From contig JAIFWG010000001.1 of NCBI GenBank assembly GCA_019662005.1, positions 1-34,355 of the forward strand: DNA of 34,355 bases, given 5' to 3'. Below, piece after piece: positions 15,643-24,653 of the stretch (within the stretch, counting starts at the first letter, position 1; every line of letters begins with the position of its first letter). The DNA comes from Candidatus Parcubacteria bacterium (GTDB lineage: Bacteria; Patescibacteriota; Minisyncoccia; 2-02-FULL-40-12; GWA2-44-9). Both the position numbers and the translations under genes were made by a program. The notes beneath the pieces were generated by a model. The model was not told the origin of the DNA. It did not search any database and worked only from the letters and a program-made list of their open reading frames with translations.

Positions 15643-18025
15643 CAAGTTATGTCTTGATGAAGCACTGACGGCATTGAATCATTTTAATTCAGATGAATTG
15701 AGCGAATACGTTCGAGACGTATTCAACCGTGCAAGGAAGATGGAAAACCTCTCAAGCGCAAGGGCTTTTGATACAGCAATCAAAGAGATTAACAATGAAC
15801 GTCTCCAGTCATTCTTCGAATCCTCAACCACCAAGGCCGCGAATACGGTCAAGTTTGAAAAAGAAGCGGGTAAGATTAGGAGCAAAAAGGAGACGGTGCG
15901 CTCGTTACTTACGAAACGCTATACTAATCTTGGCGATAACGTTGCATCCTCACAGTGGGCAGCACGTTCAAGACTTGCCAGAAAAGCATTTGATCCATTA
16001 TCGGAAGAAGAAATAAGTTATTTGCAAGATCCCAATAATCAACGAACAATTGCTGATGCTATGGACGGCAGGAAGGTAAACAATCCTACGGCCGAGAAGA
16101 TCGCAAAACAATTCCATGAATATATTGAGTATCGAAACGCTGAGTTAATTGGATCGACTGCCATGCGTTTTGATGAAATGAACAAGGACAGGAATTTACG
16201 GTTTATCCATAATGCAGACAAAATAGTACGTGCCGGTCGCAGCTTTATCAATGCGCTACGTGACGATAAAAAATATGATACTAAGGCTTCAAAAAATATC
16301 TGGATGGAAGCAATCAAAAAACATTTTGAGATGGAAGGCACGTTTGAGAATACCGACGCCATGGATCTTGATGGCAATATTGATTGGAAGAAAGCAGACC
16401 AGATACTCAGCAATATCTATGACAATATCACCACAGGTAAAAGCGAAATATTCACAAGATCATCGGTGCGGAATGATCGAGAAGCAGTTGAGCGCCGCTC
16501 ACGAATGTTTTTTAAGCCAAAATCTATGCGTGATTTTGTCGAGTATAACGAAAAGTTCGGGATGGGTGATCTACACTCTGCCTGGATTGCTGATATTCAT
16601 GGTGCGGGCGCAAAGGTTGGCATGGCTGAGATGTGGGGAGACTCTCCATACAATATGTTTAATGATCTTCGTCACACAACCCAAGAAGTAGACCCCAAGG
16701 ATAATTTTTGGTGGAGCAATACTGATAATTATTTAAAGACCGTCATGGGGCTGGATAAAGCTGCGCGGTCGGCTAGTGTTGCAAACTTCGGGGCTAATTT
16801 ACGAACCTTAACCTCTATGGCTCGCTTGATTAAAGTATCACTTCAATCAGTTTCAGACGTTGGTTATATCGCTTCTTTTGGTCAGCGTATGGGGATCGGT
16901 TATTGGCGAACTTGGTTTAATCAAATGAGTCACCTATTTGATAAATTTCCCACCGAGGAGCGTTCGAGGATTGCTAAGTTATGCAGGGTGATGGTTGATA
17001 GTCACATGGGGTACATGGGTCGATGGGTGGATGCTGCAAATTCCAGCCAGATATTAAGCAAAGCTTCAACGGGATATTTTAAAAAGATCGGCCTTGAAGC
17101 ACTAGACCGTGGTAATAAGATCGGCATTATGCACCTGATGTCGCAACACCTTTATGAAAATTCAGGAAGTAAGTTTTCCGAACTTAATCCATCCCTTCAA
17201 AAGTGGGTTGGTAAGTTCATGAATGAAAACGAATGGGAATTGCTGCGAAAGAAAAACCAAGGGAAGTTATTCACGGTAGAAAACGTCGATAGCCTGACTG
17301 ACGCAGACCTTAAAGCCCATTATGAAACAACAGATAAAAAGACCCCCTTATACCAGGTAAGAAATGAACTTTACCGAAGGGTAGATTCAATGTTTCAGGT
17401 GGCTTCTGAAAATGCCGTTCTAGCACCTGGGGATTTTGAACGGGTATGGCTGTATCACGGAACGGCGCCTGGCACGTTAGCAGGAGAGTTCTGGCGCACT
17501 GTTATGCAATTTAAATCATATACGCTTGCCTATATGGATCGGGTGTTAGTCCAAGGCTGGAAAGACGCTGACACTGCTCAGCAAAAACTCGGCTGGGCGC
17601 TCTCGATGATGATTGGAACGTTGCCATTATCAGTAGGGAGTATTTTTTTCGACAACCTAAGCAATAATCTTACTATGCCTGACTGGAACCAGATGAATGT
17701 TCCTGAGCGAGAAAAATACCTGGTTGAATTGCTGGCTCCGTCGCTCGCCATGTTCACTGGAATACTTGATCCGCGTAGCCAAAACTCAAATATGATTGTA
17801 GATGCCGCATTAGGTTCACCCTCCACCAGGCTTATTAGTAATGCTATGGCAAGCGCCAGCGCTTTGGTAACAGGCGACCCGAAACGTGCCGCTAAAGATT
17901 TAAAGAAGGTAGCTAACTACATGCTACCTATTCAGACGACCCCTATTGTATCTCCGGCACTGCGATATATTATGGGTGACGAAGCATACCTTGAACCTGG
18001 ACAAAAGGTTAGGTTCGGTAGTTAA
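15629..18025 (+). CDS. Giant internal virion / ejection protein
   Basis: 798 residues. The N-terminal 290 residues are charged and helical; the second half has alternating amphipathic and hydrophobic helices (GWALSMMIGTLPLSVGSIFF; LVELLAPSLAMFTGIL) and a W-rich patch (NFWWSNTDNY). The ending (TTPIVSPALRYIMGDEAYLEPGQKV) resembles the C-terminal portion of T7 gp16-like and other large ejected podovirus proteins. It should help form the conduit across the inner membrane and pull in DNA; no catalytic motif is seen. GGGAG precedes the ATG. Confidence 0.6.
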   Translation: MAKPSKLCLDEALTALNHFNSDELSEYVRDVFNRARKMENLSSARAFDTAIKEINNERLQSFFESSTTKAANTVKFEKEAGKIRSKKETVRSLLTKRYTNLGDNVASSQWAARSRLARKAFDPLSEEEISYLQDPNNQRTIADAMDGRKVNNPTAEKIAKQFHEYIEYRNAELIGSTAMRFDEMNKDRNLRFIHNADKIVRAGRSFINALRDDKKYDTKASKNIWMEAIKKHFEMEGTFENTDAMDLDGNIDWKKADQILSNIYDNITTGKSEIFTRSSVRNDREAVERRSRMFFKPKSMRDFVEYNEKFGMGDLHSAWIADIHGAGAKVGMAEMWGDSPYNMFNDLRHTTQEVDPKDNFWWSNTDNYLKTVMGLDKAARSASVANFGANLRTLTSMARLIKVSLQSVSDVGYIASFGQRMGIGYWRTWFNQMSHLFDKFPTEERSRIAKLCRVMVDSHMGYMGRWVDAANSSQILSKASTGYFKKIGLEALDRGNKIGIMHLMSQHLYENSGSKFSELNPSLQKWVGKFMNENEWELLRKKNQGKLFTVENVDSLTDADLKAHYETTDKKTPLYQVRNELYRRVDSMFQVASENAVLAPGDFERVWLYHGTAPGTLAGEFWRTVMQFKSYTLAYMDRVLVQGWKDADTAQQKLGWALSMMIGTLPLSVGSIFFDNLSNNLTMPDWNQMNVPEREKYLVELLAPSLAMFTGILDPRSQNSNMIVDAALGSPSTRLISNAMASASALVTGDPKRAAKDLKKVANYMLPIQTTPIVSPALRYIMGDEAYLEPGQKVRFGS

Positions 18026-18049
18026 AGTGAAGTCTCAAGGAGAGAGATA

Positions 18050-19471
18050 ATGACGACATTGCCGCAACAGGACACGATCAAACAATACATAGCCGATGGT
18101 GTAACGACAGAGTTCGTGGTTCCATTTTACACCCCTGAATCAACCATTACAGGGGAGCCAGCGATCAATGTTTATGTAACGCTTGAAGATGAAACACCAA
18201 TTCCCGAGGATGATATTAAGATTTGGAACGTAGATTATACCTACGCCCCCAATGCTGACCCCATAACTGGCGGTACTCTTACCTTTCTTACAGGCAAAAT
18301 CCCTCCTTTAGATTCAAGCGTTACTTTAAGTCGTAACGTGCCAGCCGAGTTAAGTGTTGAGTTCGCAGATGCCCAGAATTTCAGCGGTGCCAACCTTGAT
18401 GATGTGCTTGAACAATTACTTCTAATCACGCAGCAAAACAAGACTTATGCGCTTCAACGAAACCTATCCTACCGTGTGAATAGCCTATTACCCTCGGCCG
18501 ATATTGAAGCCCAATGTCAGATCCCTGTGCTTGGAGAAAATCAAATATGGCAAGGAACTGGAGATGGTGTTGCAGCTGTTACTTTGGAAGAAAATCCAGA
18601 CGTTAGCACACTGCGCTCAGAACTTGAAAACGATTCGCCAGGTACAGATGGCGCGAGAATCGTCGGCTACTATGATGCGCTCTTTAATGGGGCAACCACC
18701 GTCCATGACCAGCTAGACTTCATTACTGGAAATATCCGGCTAATGGGTACCGATACTGGCGCGTTGAATGCCATGGTGCTAACCATAGCGAACAATGATG
18801 CAACCTATGTGACAGGTATGGAAATCAGGATTATTCCAGCCAATACCAATACTGGCGCGACAACGATTAATTTTAACGCGCTAGGCGTCAAGAGTATCTA
18901 CCGTGACAACTCCGTCGCCGTTCAGCCAGGCGATTTTATTGCTGGCAAACTCTATTCGATGGTTTATGACGGTAGCAAATTCATCCTGTCAAATAGCCCA
19001 AGTATCAGGTCAGGAATGATTGAAGATTTTGGTGGTGCTGCGGTGCCTGCGGGTTATTTGAATTGTGATGGTTCAGCTGTCAGCCGGACAACCTATGCGG
19101 CTTTATTCACTGCGATTGGAACGACGTGGGGCATTGGGGATGGTTCTAGCACCTTCAACCTGCCGAACTTCGAGCGGTGTGTTTCTGTGGGTTCTGGTGG
19201 CTCAGGAAGTGCCACCTTGGGCAATGCGGTAGGTGATACGGGTGGGGAAGAAGATCATGTCCAGACTATCGCGGAAATGGCACAGCACAGTCATACATCC
19301 ACTGTAGGCGGTGTGAATGGTTCAGCGACGGCCGCACCTTGGCAATCCGCGCTCGGAACTTCGACCGCTCAAACAGATACGATCCCGCTGTCTGTCGGTT
19401 TAGAAGGTGATGGCGACCCATTCAACATCATGCAACCGTCAAATGTGGTGCTAAAAATCATCAAGATTTAA
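18050..19471 (+). CDS. Tail fibre with collar domain
   Basis: 473 residues. The N-terminal ~150 residues (IKQYIADGVTTEFVVPFYTP, later VTLSRNVP and QNFSGANLDDVLEQLLLITQ) match the tail-attachment domain of podovirus fibres: a D-G-x-T-T-x-F start and a closing coiled-coil helix. Residues ~333-371 (GYLNCDGSAVSRTTYAALF, then GIGDGSSTFNLPN) are a phage tail collar domain. The C terminus has histidines (MAQHSHTS), as in metal-bound fibre tips, and ends QPSNVVLKIIKI. It likely recognises the host surface. GGAGAG precedes the ATG. Confidence 0.85.
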   Translation: MTTLPQQDTIKQYIADGVTTEFVVPFYTPESTITGEPAINVYVTLEDETPIPEDDIKIWNVDYTYAPNADPITGGTLTFLTGKIPPLDSSVTLSRNVPAELSVEFADAQNFSGANLDDVLEQLLLITQQNKTYALQRNLSYRVNSLLPSADIEAQCQIPVLGENQIWQGTGDGVAAVTLEENPDVSTLRSELENDSPGTDGARIVGYYDALFNGATTVHDQLDFITGNIRLMGTDTGALNAMVLTIANNDATYVTGMEIRIIPANTNTGATTINFNALGVKSIYRDNSVAVQPGDFIAGKLYSMVYDGSKFILSNSPSIRSGMIEDFGGAAVPAGYLNCDGSAVSRTTYAALFTAIGTTWGIGDGSSTFNLPNFERCVSVGSGGSGSATLGNAVGDTGGEEDHVQTIAEMAQHSHTSTVGGVNGSATAAPWQSALGTSTAQTDTIPLSVGLEGDGDPFNIMQPSNVVLKIIKI

Positions 19472-19518
19472 TGTTTTACATGAACGTTCTACATGGAACC
19501 CATGTTAAGGAAGATTGA
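19471..19518 (+). CDS. 15-codon ORF bridging fibre and terminase
   Basis: An ATG overlapping the fibre stop (TAATG) reads MFYMNVLHGTHVKED and stops at 19518, inside the start of the terminase gene. The terminase ATG codons (19493, 19502) have no clear ribosome site, so translation of this short frame could carry ribosomes over the junction and allow re-initiation. It may also be chance; confidence is low. Confidence 0.25.
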   Translation: MFYMNVLHGTHVKED

Positions 19519-20962
19519 GTCAAACTGGCAGAAAATTGGAGATAAGTTAACCGCTTTAGCGGCCGGCTGCTATCACATTGATCGTGATGATAATTACGAT
19601 CTTTTGGTCAAATATCTTGATCGTCCATCAATAACCCTTCCTTACCGACCTTTGCGTAGCTACCAGAAAGAAGTTCGTCGCGTCCTATTCGAGCAGGGTA
19701 TTAAACGTATTTTGATCGAATGGCCACGTCGGGCAGGGAAGGAATATGGGTGCTTTGAGGTCATGGTTGAAGCTTCAATCAGCGATCCTGGGCTTTACAT
19801 GATGGTGTATCCCACGAACGTTAGGGCGCGGGCAATTCTCTGGGAAGGTTATATTTTACTTGAAGATGGAAGTTCGCTCCCATTCCTTAAAATGATCCCC
19901 CCCGAATTGATCGCGAAAGTAGATAACCAGGCAATGAAGGTGCATTTAGTCAATGGCTCGATTATTTGGATTGTTGGTTCTGATATTGACCCTGACAAGC
20001 TCCGCGGTACTAATCCACGTGGCATCGTCTATGCAGAGTTTGCGTTTCAAGACCCAAAAGTATTCTACATCATGCTACCAGTGCTTAGGCAAAACGGTGG
20101 ATGGCTAATAGGCCAATCTACTTTTGATGGCATGAACCACTTTTGGCAATTGATCGAGAACAACAAAGACGATCCGCTATGGTTTTGTCGGGTTGAGTCG
20201 ATCGTTACCTTGGTTGACGAAAACGGAAACCGATACATAACAGATGAAATGATTGAGGAAGATAGGCGGGCGGGTATGCCTGAATATCTGATCCAGCAAG
20301 AATATTATGGTGTCGTCCAGGTCAACCAGGAAACCAAGTATTTTGCCCACGCATTAAAGAACTTATTTGATAACAAGAGAATACAAACCGGCTTAGTGCT
20401 GCCTAACCAAAACGTATATTCAGCTTTCGATATTGGGATTGATGATAACTGTTCGGTGGTGATGTTCCAGATAAAGCGAGTCGACGACTACTTAAAGCCT
20501 TACATTATTGGTTACTACGAATCGAACAACCACCAGCTTGAACATTACATTACCGAAGTGCGACGATTTTGTGCCCGTCTTAACTTACCGTTTAAAGATC
20601 ACTTCCTTCCTCACGATGGACAAAAACGGGATTTTAATACGGGCAAGAATACGATTGATTTCCTCCGTGACATGGGGGAAAACGGTTTTATTGTTCCACG
20701 GCCTTCAAATAAACAACATGCTATAGAATCCATGAGACGGGTTTTATATCACACTGAATTCAATAAAGAAAACACACAGCGATTAATTGATTGTTTGTCG
20801 AATTATTCAAAAGAGTATGATGATAAAATGGGAACATACAAAAAGAACCCCGTACATAATTGGGCGTCGCATGGGGTTGATGCCTTCCAGACAATGACGC
20901 TTGCACTGGAAGGAGGTATGATTAATGATCGCTCGTATGGGGTAGTATATTATCCCAGCTAG
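19493..20962 (+). CDS. Terminase large subunit
   Basis: 489 residues with the two terminase domains. ATPase: Walker A-like WPRRAGKE (77-84) and Walker B with catalytic Glu in GIVYAEFA (177-184). Nuclease: AFDIGIDDNCSV (Asp313), HDGQKRDF (about 374) and the C-terminal HNWASHGVDAFQT, giving the acidic triad of an RNase H-fold. The protein cuts concatemeric DNA and drives it into the prohead through the portal. An adjacent small subunit is absent here; the best candidate is far away at 31569. The in-frame ATG at 19502 is an alternative start. Confidence 0.92.
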   Translation: MEPMLRKIESNWQKIGDKLTALAAGCYHIDRDDNYDLLVKYLDRPSITLPYRPLRSYQKEVRRVLFEQGIKRILIEWPRRAGKEYGCFEVMVEASISDPGLYMMVYPTNVRARAILWEGYILLEDGSSLPFLKMIPPELIAKVDNQAMKVHLVNGSIIWIVGSDIDPDKLRGTNPRGIVYAEFAFQDPKVFYIMLPVLRQNGGWLIGQSTFDGMNHFWQLIENNKDDPLWFCRVESIVTLVDENGNRYITDEMIEEDRRAGMPEYLIQQEYYGVVQVNQETKYFAHALKNLFDNKRIQTGLVLPNQNVYSAFDIGIDDNCSVVMFQIKRVDDYLKPYIIGYYESNNHQLEHYITEVRRFCARLNLPFKDHFLPHDGQKRDFNTGKNTIDFLRDMGENGFIVPRPSNKQHAIESMRRVLYHTEFNKENTQRLIDCLSNYSKEYDDKMGTYKKNPVHNWASHGVDAFQTMTLALEGGMINDRSYGVVYYPS

Positions 20963-20980
20963 ACAACATGGAGAGTTGTT

Positions 20981-21256
20981 ATGATTACGCTAGGATTTGC
21001 AGCCGGTTATTCAGATCTTGCTACGTTAGATAGCGAGTTTCCTTATCCCTCGTCTTATATTTATATTTCAGGCGATACCGGAAACGTCGTCTGGCAAAAC
21101 TCTAATGGTGCAAACCAATACCTTCCCAATGCCCAATCAGGTGGTTTATACCCTATTGGCGCAAAAATGATTTTATCTTCTGGCACCGTAAATGGTACCT
21201 CAAGAACAACCACCGCAACGGATATTGTTTATCTCTCAAGCGCGAAGGGTGTATAG
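20981..21256 (+). CDS. 91-residue virion-region protein, unknown
   Basis: Neutral, Ser/Gly/Tyr-rich, predicted all-beta (SYIYISGDTGNVVWQNSNGA), with a closing GAKMILSSGTVNGTSRTTTA and TDIVYLSS pattern that I associate with small phage structural-region proteins of unknown role. GGAGAG precedes the ATG. It lies between the terminase and a second fibre, so a minor virion or fibre-associated part is plausible. The stop is directly followed by the next ATG. Confidence 0.6.
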   Translation: MITLGFAAGYSDLATLDSEFPYPSSYIYISGDTGNVVWQNSNGANQYLPNAQSGGLYPIGAKMILSSGTVNGTSRTTTATDIVYLSSAKGV

Positions 21257-21418
21257 ATGCACGTTTATTTGCGGCTTTTACAAATGTTCCCTTACGCTGC
21301 TCTTTGCAACGTGAGGGTATTGCCGCCCCCACCAGGCTTTTCAAGATTAATAACCAGTCGTGGCAATCTCGTAATAACAGGCCGTGGAAGCCGAGTTATT
21401 GCTAAGGAGTATATTTAG
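21257..21418 (+). CDS. 53-residue protein with RG repeat motif
   Basis: Starts at the base after the previous stop. Residues 1-30 are hydrophobic with a Pro run (VLPPPPGF), and residues 32-49 read ITSRGNLVITGRGSRVIA, two copies of R-G-x2-V-I. The same pattern (V-V-T-G-R-G-x2-V-V) occurs at residues 101-120 of the nozzle protein at 8628. No function is known to me. It is followed after 12 bases by a fibre gene. Confidence 0.55.
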   Translation: MHVYLRLLQMFPYAALCNVRVLPPPPGFSRLITSRGNLVITGRGSRVIAKEYI

Positions 21419-21430
21419 GAGTTTAAAGAC

Positions 21431-23272
21431 ATGGCAGATGAACGTTTACTAGATTTTCCCTCAAAATCATCCCCCGTACCAGCCGATATTATTTATGTGG
21501 GTGACAGTGCCGACGCTTTTAATGAGGTGCAAAGTACCATTGCTGAGATCATTGCAACCTATCCAAATTTATCAGGAATCGCAGCTCTCACCTTAGTTGC
21601 TAACAGTTACCCATACAAGAATGGTTCGTCAGTTTTTGCGGTTGGCAGTATTACCTCGGTACCCGCGGCATCAATCCTTGCAGCTTGGGATATTAATAGT
21701 AATTTCAGGGCTAACAATTTCCTGGCGGGCTACGCTACAACTACAACAGCCGCAGGTACAACCACCTTAACAGTGGCAAGTGCTGGTCAGCAATTCTTTA
21801 CAGGTTCGACCACTCAAGATGTGGTTATGCCAGTAACCTCGACTCTTGCATTAGGTATGTCATGGTACATCGTCAATAATTCAAGTGGCGTGGTGACGGT
21901 CAAATCTTCAGGTGCCAATACTATCATTGCCATGGCGGCAGGAACTACCGCAATTGTTAGTTGCATTGCCTTAACAGGAACAGCCGCAGCTTCTTGGTCT
22001 TATGATTATAACCAGTCTGCTTTATCCTTCCCCGTAAGCATAGCCAATGGTGGTACGGGCGTATCTGCAACACCAACGTCTGCGTCAGCATCAGCCTTTG
22101 CCGCTTGGGATGCGAGCATCAATATCCCTGCTAATAACTTTGTACCGTCTTATGCGACAACGGCTACTGCTGCTGGTACGACAACGTTAACGGTAGCTAG
22201 CGCATTTGAACAGTTCTTCACTGGCGCAACAACGCAAACCGTTGTACTTCCAGTCACTTCAACCTTGAGACAAGGCCACTCATTTAGGATCGTGAACAAC
22301 TCAAGTGGTGCGTTAACAATTCAATCCTCTGGTGGCAACACGATTGTGACTGTAGGAGCCAATACTGTGACTACCGTCACTTGTATATTGACCTCAGGTA
22401 CTGGCACGGCTTCATGGTATTACAGTCTGGTAGACCAGAACGAAGGGGGCGGTGTCACAAGCGTCGGCACTGGAACAGGCTTAACGGGTGGCACGATTAC
22501 GTCGACTGGTACGATTTCATTAGCCGCGGTTGCTGCTCATAAATTATGGGCTAACGTGACTGGCGGCAGTGCCGTACCTACTGAAGTTTCTACATCCATA
22601 TTTATTCAGCAAGTTGTTGTCCAGACAGTTGCTGCTACTGGTACTTATACACCTACTACTGGCATGGTTTATGCAATAGTTGAAATAGTTGGTGGCGGTG
22701 GCGGTGGTGCTGGTGTTGGTGATACCAGTGGTGCAAAAGCATGTGCTGGTGGCGGTGGTGCTGGTGGTGGATATTGCCGGAATGTTTATACCGCAGCAGA
22801 AATGGGCGCTAGTGCTGCCGTGACCATTGGTGCGGCAGGCGCAGGCGGTGTCGGTAATAGTGGTGGTACAACAGGTGGCGATACAATATTTAATCCCGCT
22901 GGATCTGGCGCAACGATTACAGCGAGCGGTGGTCTACGTGGTAATGAATATGCACCAAGTACCGTCATACAAATGTCAAGCGGCGCGGCTGGTGGTGCAG
23001 CATCTGGCGCACAGTTAAATGTTAGTGGGGGATCAGGATATCCAGGCATTAGCATTGGTGTTGCTTTATCTACACAGGTAAATGGCGGTACAGGTGGATA
23101 TTCTGCCTTTGGTAGCGGTGGCAGAGCATTGGCAGCAAGTCAAAATGGTGCTGCTGCCTCTGGCTTTGGTGCAGGTGGTTCTGGTGCAGCAGGACTAAAT
23201 GACGCTAGTTCGTATAATGGTGGCACTGGAACAATAGGTTATTGCATCGTCACAGAATTTATTGCGGTTTAA
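21431..23272 (+). CDS. Second tail fibre with tandem domain duplication and Gly-rich tip
   Basis: 613 residues. Residues 82-195 and 222-335 are two copies of one ~114-residue beta domain at an exact 140-residue offset (AAWDINS/AAWDASI; TAAGTTTLTVASA in both; VMPVTSTL/VLPVTSTL; IVNNSSG in both). Residues ~345-400 hold a trimeric-fibre-like segment (GTGLTGGTITSTGTISL). The C-terminal ~190 residues form a glycine-rich tip (VEIVGGGGGGAGVG and many GG pairs) like receptor-binding glycine-rich domains. The end reads GTIGYCIVTEFIAV. AGGAG precedes the ATG by about 11 bases. Confidence 0.75.
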   Translation: MADERLLDFPSKSSPVPADIIYVGDSADAFNEVQSTIAEIIATYPNLSGIAALTLVANSYPYKNGSSVFAVGSITSVPAASILAAWDINSNFRANNFLAGYATTTTAAGTTTLTVASAGQQFFTGSTTQDVVMPVTSTLALGMSWYIVNNSSGVVTVKSSGANTIIAMAAGTTAIVSCIALTGTAAASWSYDYNQSALSFPVSIANGGTGVSATPTSASASAFAAWDASINIPANNFVPSYATTATAAGTTTLTVASAFEQFFTGATTQTVVLPVTSTLRQGHSFRIVNNSSGALTIQSSGGNTIVTVGANTVTTVTCILTSGTGTASWYYSLVDQNEGGGVTSVGTGTGLTGGTITSTGTISLAAVAAHKLWANVTGGSAVPTEVSTSIFIQQVVVQTVAATGTYTPTTGMVYAIVEIVGGGGGGAGVGDTSGAKACAGGGGAGGGYCRNVYTAAEMGASAAVTIGAAGAGGVGNSGGTTGGDTIFNPAGSGATITASGGLRGNEYAPSTVIQMSSGAAGGAASGAQLNVSGGSGYPGISIGVALSTQVNGGTGGYSAFGSGGRALAASQNGAAASGFGAGGSGAAGLNDASSYNGGTGTIGYCIVTEFIAV

Positions 23273-23281
23273 GGGGTCACT

Positions 23282-23548
23282 ATGTTTAATCTGCCACCCG
23301 ACAAAGAAGGCCATATCAGATTAGGGTTACTAATCGGCATGGCTTTCTCAAGCTTCCCTTTTGTAGCACTTGCAATGGTGTTGCTGGTTGCAATCGGTAA
23401 AGAGATATTCGACTACGTGTCATCGAAGTTCTTTCACCAGGAACATAATGCGGAACTTCTGGACGCTGTTTGCACGGTAGGTGGTGGGGTAATCGGGATT
23501 ATCGTGCCAATGGTGATCTATATAGTTTTAGCGGTGTATGTATTCTAG
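23282..23548 (+). CDS. 88-residue two-span membrane protein
   Basis: Starts MFNLPPDKEGHIRLGLLIG, a motif (N-L-P-x-D-K-x-x-H-x(3)-G) shared by many small phage inner-membrane proteins. Two hydrophobic segments (about 14-40 and 66-88) flank a polar loop with a conserved-looking KEIFDYVSSK and AELLDAVCTVGG. These are sometimes annotated as holin-like or YfiM-like without proof. A better holin candidate is at 30346, so this may be accessory lysis or exclusion. Last gene of the rightward late operon; AAGGGG precedes the ATG. Confidence 0.6.
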   Translation: MFNLPPDKEGHIRLGLLIGMAFSSFPFVALAMVLLVAIGKEIFDYVSSKFFHQEHNAELLDAVCTVGGGVIGIIVPMVIYIVLAVYVF

Positions 23549-23619
23549 GCTTGGGCTGCCGGACTTCAGCTATGAGGTATCGCGGCAGCTTTCCACCTTC
23601 TTGCTCGTTGCCTAATTCT

Positions 23620-23639
23620 TGGGGGAGATTAATCCCCCA
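23620..23639. terminator. Terminator between convergent operons
   Basis: TGGGGGA (23620-23626) pairs with TCCCCCA (23633-23639) around a 6-base loop, followed on the plus strand by GGCATTCTTT. It lies 13 bases beyond the stop of the leftward DUF669-like gene and 72 bases after the late operon, so it can end both. A second stem, GCTGCCG/CGGCAGC (23555-23561, 23583-23589), just upstream may help stop rightward reading. Confidence 0.65.
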
Positions 23640-23651
23640 GGCATTCTTTGT

Positions 23652-24104
23652 CTACACAAAGCTCGGTATATCGTCGTCAACAAAACTATTGTCGTTCTTC
23701 TTTTCCTTGGCGAGCGGTTTCACGTAGTCAGCAACCCGATTGACCTTTCTCATCTCACCGTCTTTCTCATACTCAGAGATAGTGAGTTTTACAACTCCAT
23801 TCTTGCCAAGAAAATCCCGAGCCTCCAGAACTTCAGCTTCGTAGCGGTCAAGCAATCCACAGGTGGCTGCGAAGTGACGAAACTTCCATGCCATTTCCTC
23901 CATTGTGGTGACGATCCAATCTTTAACGTTGTACTCGCGCCCATCGTTACCCATGACCCGAATCTCGACTTCAAGCATGTGGTTGTCTTTCTTGGACGTT
24001 GGTTTTTCCATGACAGACTTTACTGAAAATGGATATTGTCCTTTTTCCAAAACATTGCGAACTTGATCTTCTTCTTCTGTGATCTTTTTATAATGCAAAG
24101 CCAT
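23652..24104 (-). CDS. DUF669-like (single-strand DNA binding-type) protein
   Basis: 150 residues. The start MALHYKKITEEEDQVRNVLEKGQYPFSV, then DNHMLEVEIRV, DWIVTTMEEMAWKFRHFAATCGL and GVVKLTISEY, follows the DUF669 pattern of phage proteins that accompany Sak4-type ATPases and are thought to act as single-strand-binding or recombination accessory proteins. An acidic end (DDDIPSFV) resembles the C-terminal tips of SSBs that contact partner proteins. It is the last gene of the leftward recombination operon; AAAGGAGT precedes its ATG. Confidence 0.7.
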   Translation of the reverse strand: MALHYKKITEEEDQVRNVLEKGQYPFSVKSVMEKPTSKKDNHMLEVEIRVMGNDGREYNVKDWIVTTMEEMAWKFRHFAATCGLLDRYEAEVLEARDFLGKNGVVKLTISEYEKDGEMRKVNRVADYVKPLAKEKKNDNSFVDDDIPSFV

Positions 24105-24116
24105 TGTAATACTCCT

Positions 24117-24653
24117 TTATATGTTATCGATTGATATGACTATTTTAGTTTTACGCTCTACACTGGCGCCAGGTACCTGAATTCCGGTGCTTAAAACTTC
24201 TTCCTTGATTGCATTTTTATCGGGCTTTATTTCTGTTTTCACAATTTCTTTTGTTCGCATGAATTTTTCTGGAATGACTGCTTCGTCCAGAATTTCAGTT
24301 GAATATGGGTTTTCCTTTAATTTAATAGTGAAATATGGGCATTTAATTTCCTTGATATTGCAACGCTTCATATTATTTTCAAGGTATTGCATTTGCTTGG
24401 CAATCTCCTTGTCGTATGCAGATTCACGCTTGGCTATTTCCTGCTTTACGAATTCAATTTGTTTTCTCTCTGCTTCTAGGTGCTTGATCCACTTGGTCAC
24501 GGAGATACATTTGTTATCAGCCGTTTCACTTATAGCCGATATCTGCCTGTCAATTTCCTCGTCAATCTCGCCAGTTTCAGGATTGTATAACTGGGGGAGA
24601 AGGCGCTGGTATTCAGCGCCAATTTCCCAAAAACTCAAACTATTACTTATCAT
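24117..24653 (-). CDS. Gp157-family phage protein
   Basis: 178 residues with the layout of the Siphovirus Gp157 family: helical start (EIGAEYQRLLPQLYNPETGE), NKCISVTKWIKHLEAERKQI, a long coiled-coil helix (VKQEIAKRESAYDKEIAKQM), then beta segments FTIKLKENPYSTEILDEA and IPEKFMRTKEIVKTE. The family name comes from a streptococcal phage-resistance locus; its role inside phages is unclear, but it commonly travels with Sak4/DUF669 recombination genes as here. Its ATG overlaps the stop of the 43-residue gene upstream. Confidence 0.8.
   Translation of the reverse strand: MISNSLSFWEIGAEYQRLLPQLYNPETGEIDEEIDRQISAISETADNKCISVTKWIKHLEAERKQIEFVKQEIAKRESAYDKEIAKQMQYLENNMKRCNIKEIKCPYFTIKLKENPYSTEILDEAVIPEKFMRTKEIVKTEIKPDKNAIKEEVLSTGIQVPGASVERKTKIVISIDNI

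Noticed and set aside
18050..23272. Search for a diversity-generating retroelement acting on the fibres (BPP-1-like context)
   Set aside because: No reverse transcriptase gene and no template/variable repeat pair was seen near either fibre.
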